From contig JAGYVD010000004.1 of assembly GCA_021209875.1 (NCBI GenBank), positions 3,881,001 to 3,945,000 on the forward strand: 64,000 nt of DNA, written 5' to 3'. Positions within the stretch are counted from its first letter, which is position 1. Each line of letters opens with the position of its first letter. Made by a program: the position numbers and the translations under genes. Below, piece by piece: positions 38,126 to 46,605 of this stretch. The stretch is from Rosellinia necatrix (lineage: Eukaryota; Ascomycota; Sordariomycetes; Xylariales; Xylariaceae). A model generated the notes under the pieces. That model worked only from the letters and a program-made list of their open reading frames with translations. It made no database searches and was not told where the DNA came from.

Positions 38126-39541
38126 ATGGCTTCTCAAGGCAAGAATAAGACCAACTTCAAGACCTATGAGGCTTCTACCCGCCTTCTCGCTGCAGTTATC
38201 GCAACATGTAATCCGAAGCTGGACTATGCCGGTAAGACATTATATTTCCCATGTTCAGCTCGCAACCGCCCTTTACACAGTGCCCTTCCCCCTTCTGCCC
38301 CTTTCTGCCCCCTTCAATTCCCACACATATTCCTTCTGACCCGTTCATCTCTCTGTCGATAGAATTAGCGAAGCATATGGGAGGAGGAGCAACGAAGGAT
38401 GCCGTGAACCACCGCCTCCGACCCATCAAGCAGTTAGCCAAGATGCAAGCTGCTAGTCTGAGTAAAGGAGAAGACCCGGGAGAGCTCCCTATTGATAAAG
38501 GAGGTAATACTCTTCGCAATTTATGATGGAATACACCTTGTCATCTTTTAGTTATCTTGCTTATCTCCACTATGTCATTGGCACTTTCCCCTATCTTTTT
38601 TCTATCCCATCACCGACGCCCCCCATTAGTTGACTTCCGACTTTTCCAACGTCGTGGCAGTCCCCTAATCTATCATAGCGCTTTCCGAGCTTGTGGGGGG
38701 CGGCGCTACCGCATCCGCCCTGGAGCATCGCATGCGTCCGATAAAACAGTTGGCAAAGATGCAGGCTGCTTATCGCGACAACAAGAGAGATCCTGGCGAG
38801 CTACCCATTGAGAAAGGAGGTGAATCACCACGCCTGCTAATGCCCTCTCTTACACAAATATCTCAGCATTCTCAACTAGTCGGGCGGAGTGCTGCTCCTC
38901 GTTTCCCGCACATTAAAATCTCTTTTTAAGGCACATGTCATCTTTTATAACCTATACACATTTCGCTTCCAGCTCGAGGTTGTTCGGATGAGCTAACAAT
39001 TCACAGAGATTCAAAAGCTCTTCGGCGAGTCGACCCCGGCTGGCATCGAGTGGCAATTCCGGGAGATCAAGAACCTAGGCAAGGCGCAGCAGGCGGCCGT
39101 TGACAAGGGCGAGAGCCCCGCCGGCATCTCCGTCGCCAACACGCCCTCGGCGGGCCGCGGCAAGGGCGGCGCGGGTGCGCGCACCCGGGCTCGGCAGCCG
39201 CCGCCGCCGCCGCCGCCGCCAGAACGCCCGCCACAGGCAAGCGCCACCGCATGCCGGCCACCCCGGCGGCCGGCCTCCCGCCCGTGGACTCTTCCGACGA
39301 CGACAACGACCTCGTCGCGATCGACACGCCCTCCAAGCGCCCCAGCAAGAAGCCCCGCGCCACGCCCGCCAAGGCCCCGTCCAAGAAGACGGCCGCCGCC
39401 GCCGCTTCTGCGACTGCCGCCCCTGCCGAGACGACCGCCCCGGCCAGCGCGGCTGCCTTGCACCCGTTCCCCGGCGCCTACGACGTACGGGACAACTTGG
39501 CGGACGGCGCGGGAGACAACATGATGGACGGCGAGGCTTAA
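38126..39541 (+). CDS. Small nuclear-type protein built from repeated 47-residue modules
   Basis: I do not recognise a named gene. Proposed exons are 38126-38231, 38363-38503, 38679-38819, 39007-39174 and 39237-39541, giving 286 residues; all introns are phase 1. Exons 2 and 3 are each exactly 141 nt and encode two copies of one module sharing GGGAT, RPIKQLAKMQAA and DPGELPI.KG. Exon 4 begins with a diverged third copy (IQKLFGESTPAGIEWQFREIKNLGKAQQAAVDKG). The module resembles the short helix-turn-helix (Myb-like) units seen in fungal nuclear proteins. The C-terminal part is Ala/Pro/Lys-rich with an acidic SSDDDND patch and KRPSKKPR/KAPSKK basic patches, suggesting nuclear location. The fourth intron is uncertain: it is 62 nt, very GC-rich, and has no clear branch site. 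A frameshift in the adjoining GCC tract would explain the frame change equally well. Expression and function are unknown. Confidence 0.7.
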
Positions 39542-41284
39542 GCCCTCGCCTCGTTCCCCATCGCCCCCCTTTTTTCTTCTTCCTCCTCTTCTCTTTTCTC
39601 GCAAACCACCGGAGAGGAAGTCTTAGTCTCGCCGCCCACGGAAGGCTTTCTGGTTGGCAAGTCTCTTTTTCCTTTTTTTTTTTCTTTTCCTCCATCGTCA
39701 ATCACTGCCTGGAGTCTCGTCTCGAGCTTTTTTTTTTTCAGTCGCGTTGGTACGCAGGGTAGCCTCAAACCGGGAGAGGCGGAAAAAAATATTGAAAGGA
39801 AAAAAAAAAAAAACCTTGCGTCAATGGATTTCGATATGGCCAATGATTCGGTTTTCGAATCGCCTCATCTCGCGATGAAGTACGATTTCCAATCCCTAAT
39901 CCACTAGTCTCCTTTTCTCTGTATCTTGTTATTTCATTACCTTTTTTTTTTTTTTTTTCCAACTTCCGGTGCCTGCCTTCGTTTAGCCTGCCATCAGCTT
40001 CAACCGATCAAAAAGAGAACAAGACCAGCACAGGACCTGCGCGTCGCAATGGCATATAAAGGAGACATGAGACTGAGGCTGAGTCCATCGCAGCGTACCC
40101 GTGCCATACAGCAATCTTGCCTGATCCAACCCGGTCCTTTTAGCATTACTACGCCATGCTACGACGGAATGCCATTTCCACTTGCCCCCCCATAGTTTCT
40201 CTTCGAGCTCTCTGTTCAAGTCTGAACTAAGAATCAAACAAGAAAAAGAAGTCATACTCGACTGTTTCAACCTCAACAAAGGAGTAAGGGGCAGCCGAAG
40301 GCGGGATAAGGGGGAAGATAAGGGGAAATAGAAAAACAGGGAAAACGAGATGGTCTCGGATATAAAAAGGGAGAGTGTGGATGATGAACAGATGAGAAGC
40401 AAGCTGAGCATAGAGTGGGTGGGCTCTTGATATCTTTGCGAAATCGGCAGAGATACCCCCTGAATGTACTACTACGGCTACCTGCGTGAGATGCGATGCG
40501 AGTGAGTTACGCCATCCTGGCCTGATGCTGCCTGGTTAATGGCACCCAGATAAATAATAAAAATTTGCGTTCCGTTTTAACTTGACAGGAAGCCGAAACA
40601 GGAGGAAGTCGTCCTCTTATTTTGGCTGAAAATTATGCCCAGAATTCATAGTCTCCGCAGCTTCAGACGGAAAGAGATATAACAAGCAGGGGAGGAGAGA
40701 GAAGGAGGCGAAAGTCTTAGTAACCAGGTTTTATAGATTATGAAGGGGGGAGTCATAACTGCAAGACGGTGTTTTGTGTTTGTGAATGAACTACGTAGGT
40801 AAGGTAGGTAGGTAGGTAGGTAGATAGGTAGGTGTTGGGTCGTGAGTGTAAATATTTGGCGAAGAGTTAGTCGAGGGGACATGGCGGGGCATCTTTCCCC
40901 CCTTTTCCCCCATCCCAAATAGGGGATTAACTCAGCACGACGCCCACGTGTATGTGAATTCGTCATTCGCGACCCTATTTGGACGTCCCTCCACCACCAA
41001 GCATACGGCATCCCCCTCCCAGGGATTTCATTTATACGGCAGGTGCACGATCGTGCCAGGCACCTAATATGCAGATCCACCTAGTCTAGAGTTTTTAATC
41101 GTCTTTCTGCCCTGTATAACACTTGCAAAAGGAGAGGTCACAGTGGGAGGGCTCGGGTGTATATGGCCCGTCTGGCGAACTAATGCAACAACTCGCTTCT
41201 TATTTTTCTTCTTCTTGAACTCCCGTGTACAATTCCTCTCTATTTTCTCCCTTGTATATTATCTAATTATTAAGGCGTGGTAAT
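39542..41284. other. Convergent intergenic region with T-rich tracts
   Basis: Between two facing stop codons lie several T runs of 9-16 bases on the plus strand (around 39570, 39680, 39730, 39940) and A runs near 39800. A TAGG run occurs at 40793-40833. No gene is recognised. Confidence 0.5.
40793..40833. repeat. (TAGG)n tetranucleotide run
   Basis: Nine or so GTAG units in tandem, with one TAGA variant. Confidence 0.9.
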
Positions 41285-43351
41285 TCATTTCAGCAATAAA
41301 TCCCACAGAGCCTCTTTGTCCATGTAATCGTGGTGTATAATGTTTACCAACCAGCAATCAGCACGCGCCGCCTCGAGTAGCTTTTCGCTCTCGTGTCCTT
41401 TGCCGTAGACCTGTGCCCATTCGCTGAAGATGCCAAATGCTTCATCGGCCCAAGCACGGAAGCTGACCTCTTCGATGATGGTGGGTGTCACGATCTCCTT
41501 GCCTGGAAACACACCCCATGTTACGGCGTTGGTGCTGCTTTCGCCGTAATCTTCGTTGTTTGCGTCGGCAGCCGCTGCGGCATCCGAGGCAGAGCCACTG
41601 CCTGCGGAATCCGATGACACAAAGTCGCCCGCTGCGTTCGCCGCATAGTAAGTTACCATGTTGCGAATCTCGGGGCTCATTAGCTTTCCATGTACCGTTT
41701 TCCACGCGGCAGCTGAGATGAAGAACTCTACGAACGCCTTCTGGAATACGAAGCCATGGCGAGGACCCCAGCCAAACGTCAAGTCCTCTGAGCGGAATCC
41801 ATTCACAGCGGGCTGCGAGGCCACCGTCCAGAGCCCGCGTTGATTCAGTTGTATCAACTGGTCCGTGATGGTCCCTGTCTCTTCATGAACCTCTTCTTCG
41901 CTCCACGGAATGGCATTGAGTTCTCCCTGCAGATGGCGCACAAATAATGCATTGACATCTTCGAGGCTCTTGGGGTGGCCCCAGAGGGCGATGGCTTGCG
42001 CCTGTGTTACGTGGAGAGTTGGTCCGTAGCCGTCGATTTCGCCGTAGGCGGGGGACCGCGCGTCACCCCAACGACCGTTAGGAAAGTCGTCCCAGGTAGC
42101 CTCGCGTCCGAGGACGCCCTCACCTTCAGATATTGCGAGAGTATTAGCGCGCGTATTAATCGCCCCAGCCATCAGCCCTGCATCCGCCTGCGAAGCCTCG
42201 TATTCCGGGTTCGACAGTGTACGTTCGGATACGATAACTCGGTTGCGTGGCTCCGAGCCGATGGTGGATTGCCTTCGGGAGCGGCTCAAGTCGTGAAGAT
42301 GGCGACTAGAGACTGCGCCATTGATGACGAGGCTAGGTATATCGGGAAGCGGCCCATCATCCACGATAGCTTCCTCCTCCTCGGGCGTGCTAGATATCAA
42401 ATTTCCACGTTCAACAATGAAGGAAACGGCCTTTTCCAAATTCAGGGTATAGAAGTGGAATCCCTTCGGACCCGGCGTCCTGCTCTTGATTTCCTTGACC
42501 TGTTCGACGATTTCACACAAAATATCAACGCCCACATTCTTCACCTTCTCATCGTCCTTTTTAACAGCGTCCAAACGAGCCATTATCTCATCAGGAATCC
42601 TAGCATGGCTCAGCTTGGTCGTTCTCCTTATCATCTGGTAACTTTGTATAGGCATGAGGCCGGGAATGATCGGTATTGTTTTGAAAACGCCACTGGGGTG
42701 CTCTCTCAGCCTCTGCTCAAACTTGCTGTACGCATCGGTATCAAAAAACAGCTGGGTCATGAGAAAGTCGGCTCCCGCGAGGGTCTTTTCGACCAAATAG
42801 GGGAGATCATGTTCCAGGCTCTGGCCCAGCGGATGACTCTCGTCGGCATGCCCTTCCGGGTATGCAGCGACGCCGATGCAAAAATACTCGCCGTATTTGC
42901 TTTTGATGTACCTCACCAAATCGAGGGCCCATACGAATCCCTCGTCAATGGTGTTTTCGGGGTCTTGGTCGGCATGTTGGTACTCGGCGGCTCTCGGAGG
43001 GTCACCTCTGAGAGCCAGTATGTTCCTTATGCCAAGGGCCTTGGCGTCTTCCAGGGCATTGTCTATCATCTTGCGACTCATATTAGTGCACGTGAGATGG
43101 AGACATGTGGTAAGGCTGAGTTCTCTCTGGCATATCTCGGCCAGCTCGAGGGACTTGGTTGCGGTCGAACCACCGGCGCCCCAGGTGACATTCACGAATA
43201 GGGGCCGTAGAGCACGTGCCATTCGGTCGAGGCGGTCGCGCAGGTTCGAGAATCCCATTGCGGTCTTAGGCGGGAAGAATTCGAGGGAGAAATAGTTGGC
43301 GTCGGCCGGCAGAGCGGCTATCTTGTCCGTGATTTTCTCCATGCTGGGCAA
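41285..43351 (-). CDS. MET12: Methylenetetrahydrofolate reductase, MET12-type
   Basis: The enzyme reduces 5,10-methylenetetrahydrofolate to 5-methyltetrahydrofolate, the methyl donor for methionine synthesis. It is a single exon of 688 residues (685 if the in-frame ATG at 43342, MEKITDK, is used, which suits the family better). The N-terminal FAD-binding barrel shows FSLEFFPPKT, NVTWGAGGST, HLTCTNM, NILALRGDPP, GVAAYPEGH, FLMTQLFFD and IIPGLMPIQSY. A linker near 310-430 is variable, and the C-terminal regulatory domain contains WGHPKS, GWGPRHGFVFQKAF and the closing DYMDKEALW. The LEFFPPKT and TWGAGG motifs are closer to yeast Met12 than to Met13 (FEYF.PKT), so this is probably the second fungal isoform. 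An acidic Ala/Ser-rich insertion (DSAGSGSASDAAAAADANNED) interrupts the C-terminal domain. A 408-codon antisense open frame covers much of it and is rejected. Confidence 0.93.
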   Translation of the reverse strand: MPSMEKITDKIAALPADANYFSLEFFPPKTAMGFSNLRDRLDRMARALRPLFVNVTWGAGGSTATKSLELAEICQRELSLTTCLHLTCTNMSRKMIDNALEDAKALGIRNILALRGDPPRAAEYQHADQDPENTIDEGFVWALDLVRYIKSKYGEYFCIGVAAYPEGHADESHPLGQSLEHDLPYLVEKTLAGADFLMTQLFFDTDAYSKFEQRLREHPSGVFKTIPIIPGLMPIQSYQMIRRTTKLSHARIPDEIMARLDAVKKDDEKVKNVGVDILCEIVEQVKEIKSRTPGPKGFHFYTLNLEKAVSFIVERGNLISSTPEEEEAIVDDGPLPDIPSLVINGAVSSRHLHDLSRSRRQSTIGSEPRNRVIVSERTLSNPEYEASQADAGLMAGAINTRANTLAISEGEGVLGREATWDDFPNGRWGDARSPAYGEIDGYGPTLHVTQAQAIALWGHPKSLEDVNALFVRHLQGELNAIPWSEEEVHEETGTITDQLIQLNQRGLWTVASQPAVNGFRSEDLTFGWGPRHGFVFQKAFVEFFISAAAWKTVHGKLMSPEIRNMVTYYAANAAGDFVSSDSAGSGSASDAAAAADANNEDYGESSTNAVTWGVFPGKEIVTPTIIEEVSFRAWADEAFGIFSEWAQVYGKGHESEKLLEAARADCWLVNIIHHDYMDKEALWDLLLK

Positions 43352-44871
43352 CTGAGAGGGAGGAAGGGGGTAGAGAATACGGAAACGGGCAAAGGCCGAT
43401 GTGCCTATACGCAGGACAGCAGACGCCTTCTTGTTCTTCTTGTTCTTCTTCTTCTTCTTCTATAGGCACAGGACTGGAGAGGAGGAGGTGGAGTGAGTGC
43501 GATAGAGGTTAAGGTCAAGGTCAAGGTCAAACAACCCAAGGACGGAAGCAAACCAAGGACAGAAGAAAGGCGCCTAATGGGTATGCTATAGGTACTTGTT
43601 AGGTGAGTAAAGCTACCTAAGCTAAGCTACCTAAGCTAAGCTACCTACCTAACCTTGGGTAGTGGTGAAGGAATTATTGGGAGTCGGTGCTGGGCGGGGC
43701 ACAGAAGCCGAGGATGGCCGAGAGGAGCGGATGGGCGAGAACAGTGTGAAGTGAATCTTCGAATATACTTCCAAGCTTGCTGTTCTAGCTCCGTTGGCCT
43801 TCCCTGTTTCGATATAGGCGTCTAGGTAGCTGGGTTTTGTAGGGCATCGTAGAGGTAGGTAGGCAGTTCCATAGATGCCTTCGAGAGCTGTTGCTGTTGT
43901 GACTTGATGAGACGACAACTGCCGTGCAATACCGTGATCGGAGTGTTAGTGATTTCATTAATGTGGGGTAGCTATAGACCCCCCCCCCGCTAGGGATGGA
44001 CATATACCTACCTACCTTGTCCCTGCAATAACCTAGACCGGTTATATCATACCCGGACTAGTTGCCATAATAATCCTACAACGGTCTCTTAATGGGGCTC
44101 TACCTAGGTACCCTACCACCAAGCCTCAAGATAACTACAGTAACTAGACGAGGCAGTGTGTACAGATGAATAGGGCTTATCGCATTACCTAGAGGCAATA
44201 CTTACTTAGTAGATGCCTACCTACAGTGTCTACTCCATCTGCATACTAATCTATCTACTACATAAGGGTCGGGAATGGCCTTACACCCTCCGTGAAACGT
44301 ATCTTCCTCCCATAATGGCATCTCTCTTGTATTCGGGTTGTGTGGTGGGGGCTGGGACCAATCTGACGGAACCACACTAAGGCCTAATTGGGTGAAAACC
44401 GTTACACTGCAGGACTTAGCGACAGTGTAAAGATAAGGTACTAGGTTTTACCGCTTTTCAAAGTACCCATCAGGCCCCAGCCGGATTTTGTGCATGCATC
44501 TTATGCAAATAGAACGGTCAGCAATCGGCCCTCGTAAAACGGTAGACACGCCTTGCCTCGCCTCCGTTTCTCTCTCCGTATCGCCGTGAATCGGCTTTCT
44601 CGGTGTCTCCCTCCCTACATGTATGTACCTAGGGTTGGCCTCAGTTCATACCTCATTAAGTGCAATGCTCCTTTATTCATTGGACCTGTCCGGGCAGAGA
44701 GTTCGTGCCTTTTACATCAGGTATATCGAGGAAACACATATATCATTCATCACAAGCCACATATCGCGCACACAATCGATGCTGGCAGAAAAACCATTGT
44801 TGAATACATTAACACAGTCTCCGCGCCATAATTTAACTCGCCAACAAACTGGATGCATTCTTATATTACAA
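43352..44871. promoter_or_regulatory. MTHFR upstream region and spacer
   Basis: Immediately upstream of the MTHFR start, the plus strand carries CTTCTTCTTGTTCTTC-type triplets (a GAA-rich leader on the coding strand). Three AAGCTACCTAAGCT-type units lie at 43611-43654, and CTACC tracts occur near 43850 and 44010. No gene is recognised, although ORFs near 44553-44904 remain unexplained. Confidence 0.45.
43611..43654. repeat. GCTACCTAAGCTAA tandem units
   Basis: About three copies of a 14-base unit, self-complementary in part (AGCTACCTAAGCT). Confidence 0.8.
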
Positions 44872-45500
44872 TTACAAGATGTACGCTGCTGGGGAGCCAC
44901 TTGAATCTGTATCCAGACAGATAAAGTCATCTTCGTGGGTAGGGCAATCCTCTAAAGCAATGCCACGACCATCTTTGTTGTACAAAAACCATTCTCGATC
45001 TGGATTGCTACGTCGAACCCGTGCTATAGCTTCAATGATGGCATCACGCCGGAATTCCCCGACATCTAACCATTGCCCATCTTGTCGCAGCGGTATTGTC
45101 ATCATTTGAGCACTGTTCGCCAGCACATGAGCTGGCTAGTATTGGTAGGGTCAACACTCGGAGGATCCGGGATGAAAGTTGTCAAAGCCGAACTCCTCTT
45201 TGCTGGAGGCCTTGAGGCGTTAATCTTATCTCTAGCCTTCTGCTTCCGTTGATAAATAATGCCGCGTGCGTGCCGTTCACGACCAGGTTTAGGTCGAGCG
45301 CGAACTACAGGACGATAATCGGTATGAACTGCGGGACGATAATCGTTCATCTCAATGTCTTGAGCCGAAGAAGTCTCCCCAGAGCCGCTCACACCTGCAG
45401 CTGTTCTGTCTTGCGAGAGTGATGGATGAGATGGTAAGGAATAGCAGGATCTTGATACTCGACGAAGCAACGAGCAGGTAAGGTTTATCATTTCAAGCAT
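44872..45500 (-). pseudogene. Two overlapping open frames, probably one decayed unknown gene
   Basis: The upstream frame (45500-45102) codes 132 residues with a basic centre (RARPKPGRERHARGIIYQRK) and an Asp/Tyr repeat (NDYRPAVHTDYRPVVRARP). The downstream frame (to 44872) codes GEFRRDAIIEAIARVRRSNP and REWFLYNKDGRGIALEDC before ending DSSGSPAAYIL. The two overlap by about 25 bases in different frames and neither has a clear intron at the junction, so a single-base frameshift is the simplest reading. The second half has a normal soluble-protein composition. I do not recognise the family. The 5' end abuts the ABC-transporter fragment on the opposite strand within 20 bases, which suggests a rearrangement breakpoint. 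Confidence 0.45.
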
Positions 45501-45518
45501 TTAATCGCAGCTATTGAC

Positions 45519-45767
45519 ATGAAACTAAACAGTGTCGACACCAAGACGGAGGCTATCATGCAAGATGTCATCAATTCGGAATTTAAAGACAGCACTGTCA
45601 TCGCAGTGATGCATCGCCCGACGCATATTATCCGTTACGATAAGGTCGCTGTACTCGAAGATGGCCATTTGATGGAGTTTGATGCACCACAAACATTGTT
45701 GCAGAATTCAAACTCGAGATTTTCTAGACTTTATCGGACAAGTGGCGCGTCTTTATTAGCATGATGG
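45519..45767 (+). pseudogene. 3' fragment of an ABC transporter (second nucleotide-binding domain)
   Basis: The 81-residue frame matches the last part of an ABCC-type nucleotide-binding domain: SVDTKTEAIMQDVINSEF (just after the Walker B/D-loop), DSTVIAVMHRPTHI (the switch His retained), YDKVAVLEDGHLMEFDAP and a closing SRFSRLYRTSG. Walker A, signature and Walker B motifs and all membrane domains are missing, and the upstream bases do not continue the family, so homology stops abruptly near 45530. This is a severed gene end rather than a functional transporter. The remaining frame has no stop codon, indicating a fairly recent event or a donor copy elsewhere. Confidence 0.75.
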
Positions 45768-46073
45768 TTTTCAGACGAACTTGTTGCTTTAGAATCATCA
45801 ATCGGCAGAAAGAAGGCTTAATGTGCAAAAGATGGACCACCTGCATCCATCTTGCCATGGGACTAGGAGAACCCTGAAGAATGTGAAATGACAAGCATAA
45901 ACCGACACAGACTTTGCTGAACAAAACGGTTTCCGAGCATCCACCCCAACAGCGTGACTGGTGACCATATATGCCCATGATTGGTCTGCTGACTCATTCA
46001 AACAATAGGGCCGATCGCGGCAATGGCAAAGCTTGATAAGAGCAAATTAATCCCGCACACTTAACAATCAACC

Positions 46074-46223
46074 GGTTGGTTAGCTCAGTTGGTTAGAGCG
46101 TCGTATGTTTCCCCGCTCCCAGCTTTCAATGATCGATCATTGCTAACCCACCTTAGGTACTAATACAGAATTCTCCTGTACTAAGTAATGCGAAGGTCAT
46201 GAGTTCGACCCTCATACTGACCA
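46074..46223 (+). tRNA. tRNA-Ile (AAU), copy 1, with tRNA intron plus GT-AG insert
   Basis: The D arm (GCTC/GAGC), T arm (ATGAG TTCGACC CTCAT) and acceptor arm (GGTTGGT with ACTGACC, two wobble pairs) are intact, followed by discriminator A at 46223. Removing 46103-46156 and then 46166-46187 gives anticodon stem TCGTA/TGCGA and loop CTAATAA with anticodon AAT at 46162-46164. The second removed piece is an ordinary tRNA intron after position 37 and contains GTACTA, which largely pairs with the anticodon region. Without removing the first piece there is no U33 and no proper anticodon stem-loop. A-box (TAGCTCAGTTGG) and B-box (GTTCGACCC) sequences are good, and a T5 terminator follows. Confidence 0.8.
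46103..46156 (+). other. 54-nt spliceosomal-looking insert in tRNA-Ile copy 1
   Basis: It begins GTATGT, contains GCTAAC with CCACCTTAG following, and ends TTAG. It sits between tRNA positions 28 and 29, with GTA on both sides so that the exact boundary can slide by three bases. It includes a 16-base perfect palindrome (CAATGATCGATCATTG) just before the branch-like CTAAC. Confidence 0.75.
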
Positions 46224-46233
46224 CTTAACTCTC

Positions 46234-46238
46234 TTTTT
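46234..46238 (+). terminator. Pol III T-run terminator of tRNA-Ile copy 1
   Basis: TTTTT lies 11 bases past the tRNA 3' end. Confidence 0.7.
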
Positions 46239-46605
46239 GAAAAATTTGCCTCTTTTTCCCAAAGTTTATTTTTCTTTATGTTTTTTTTTCCTGCTCTACT
46301 TCGACCCCTACATAATGACAAACGTGAAGTTGATGTTATTATATGTAGTTGATGCTTCTTTTTTTAAATTCTACACCCTTTATTTATGATGCTTCTGATT
46401 AACTATAATTAGCAAGCTGGGAGATAGAAATAGTGTATATATACTCTGTACTGGCACTTTTAACCGAAATCCGCGAGCCTCCTTTTCCATTTTCATCTAT
46501 TTGTTTATGTAAACACTAGCTAGATATTTGTGTTCTTTCAACTTATTGGTTGAGGACAGGATCTGTTTTCAGCATACCTATGCTTCATTTACCGCCGTGA
46601 TTTGT

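Noticed and set aside
39175..39197. A 23-nt intron (GTGCGC to CGGCAG) as the frame-fixing intron of the repeat-module gene
   Set aside because: It fixes the frame but is much shorter than any workable fungal intron.
39011..39701. Arg/Gly-rich minus-strand frames near 39 kb
   Set aside because: They are shadows of the GC-rich exon 4-5 region of the repeat-module gene.
41975..43201. 408-codon plus-strand open frame
   Set aside because: It lies antisense to the well-conserved MTHFR gene and is open only because of that gene's codon bias; its translation has no recognisable motif.
46101..46110. Reading the anticodon directly after TCGTA in the tRNA-Ile genes without removing the GT-AG insert
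   Set aside because: Position 33 would be G in all three copies and the 3' stem strand would lie over 70 bases away, so no valid tRNA forms.
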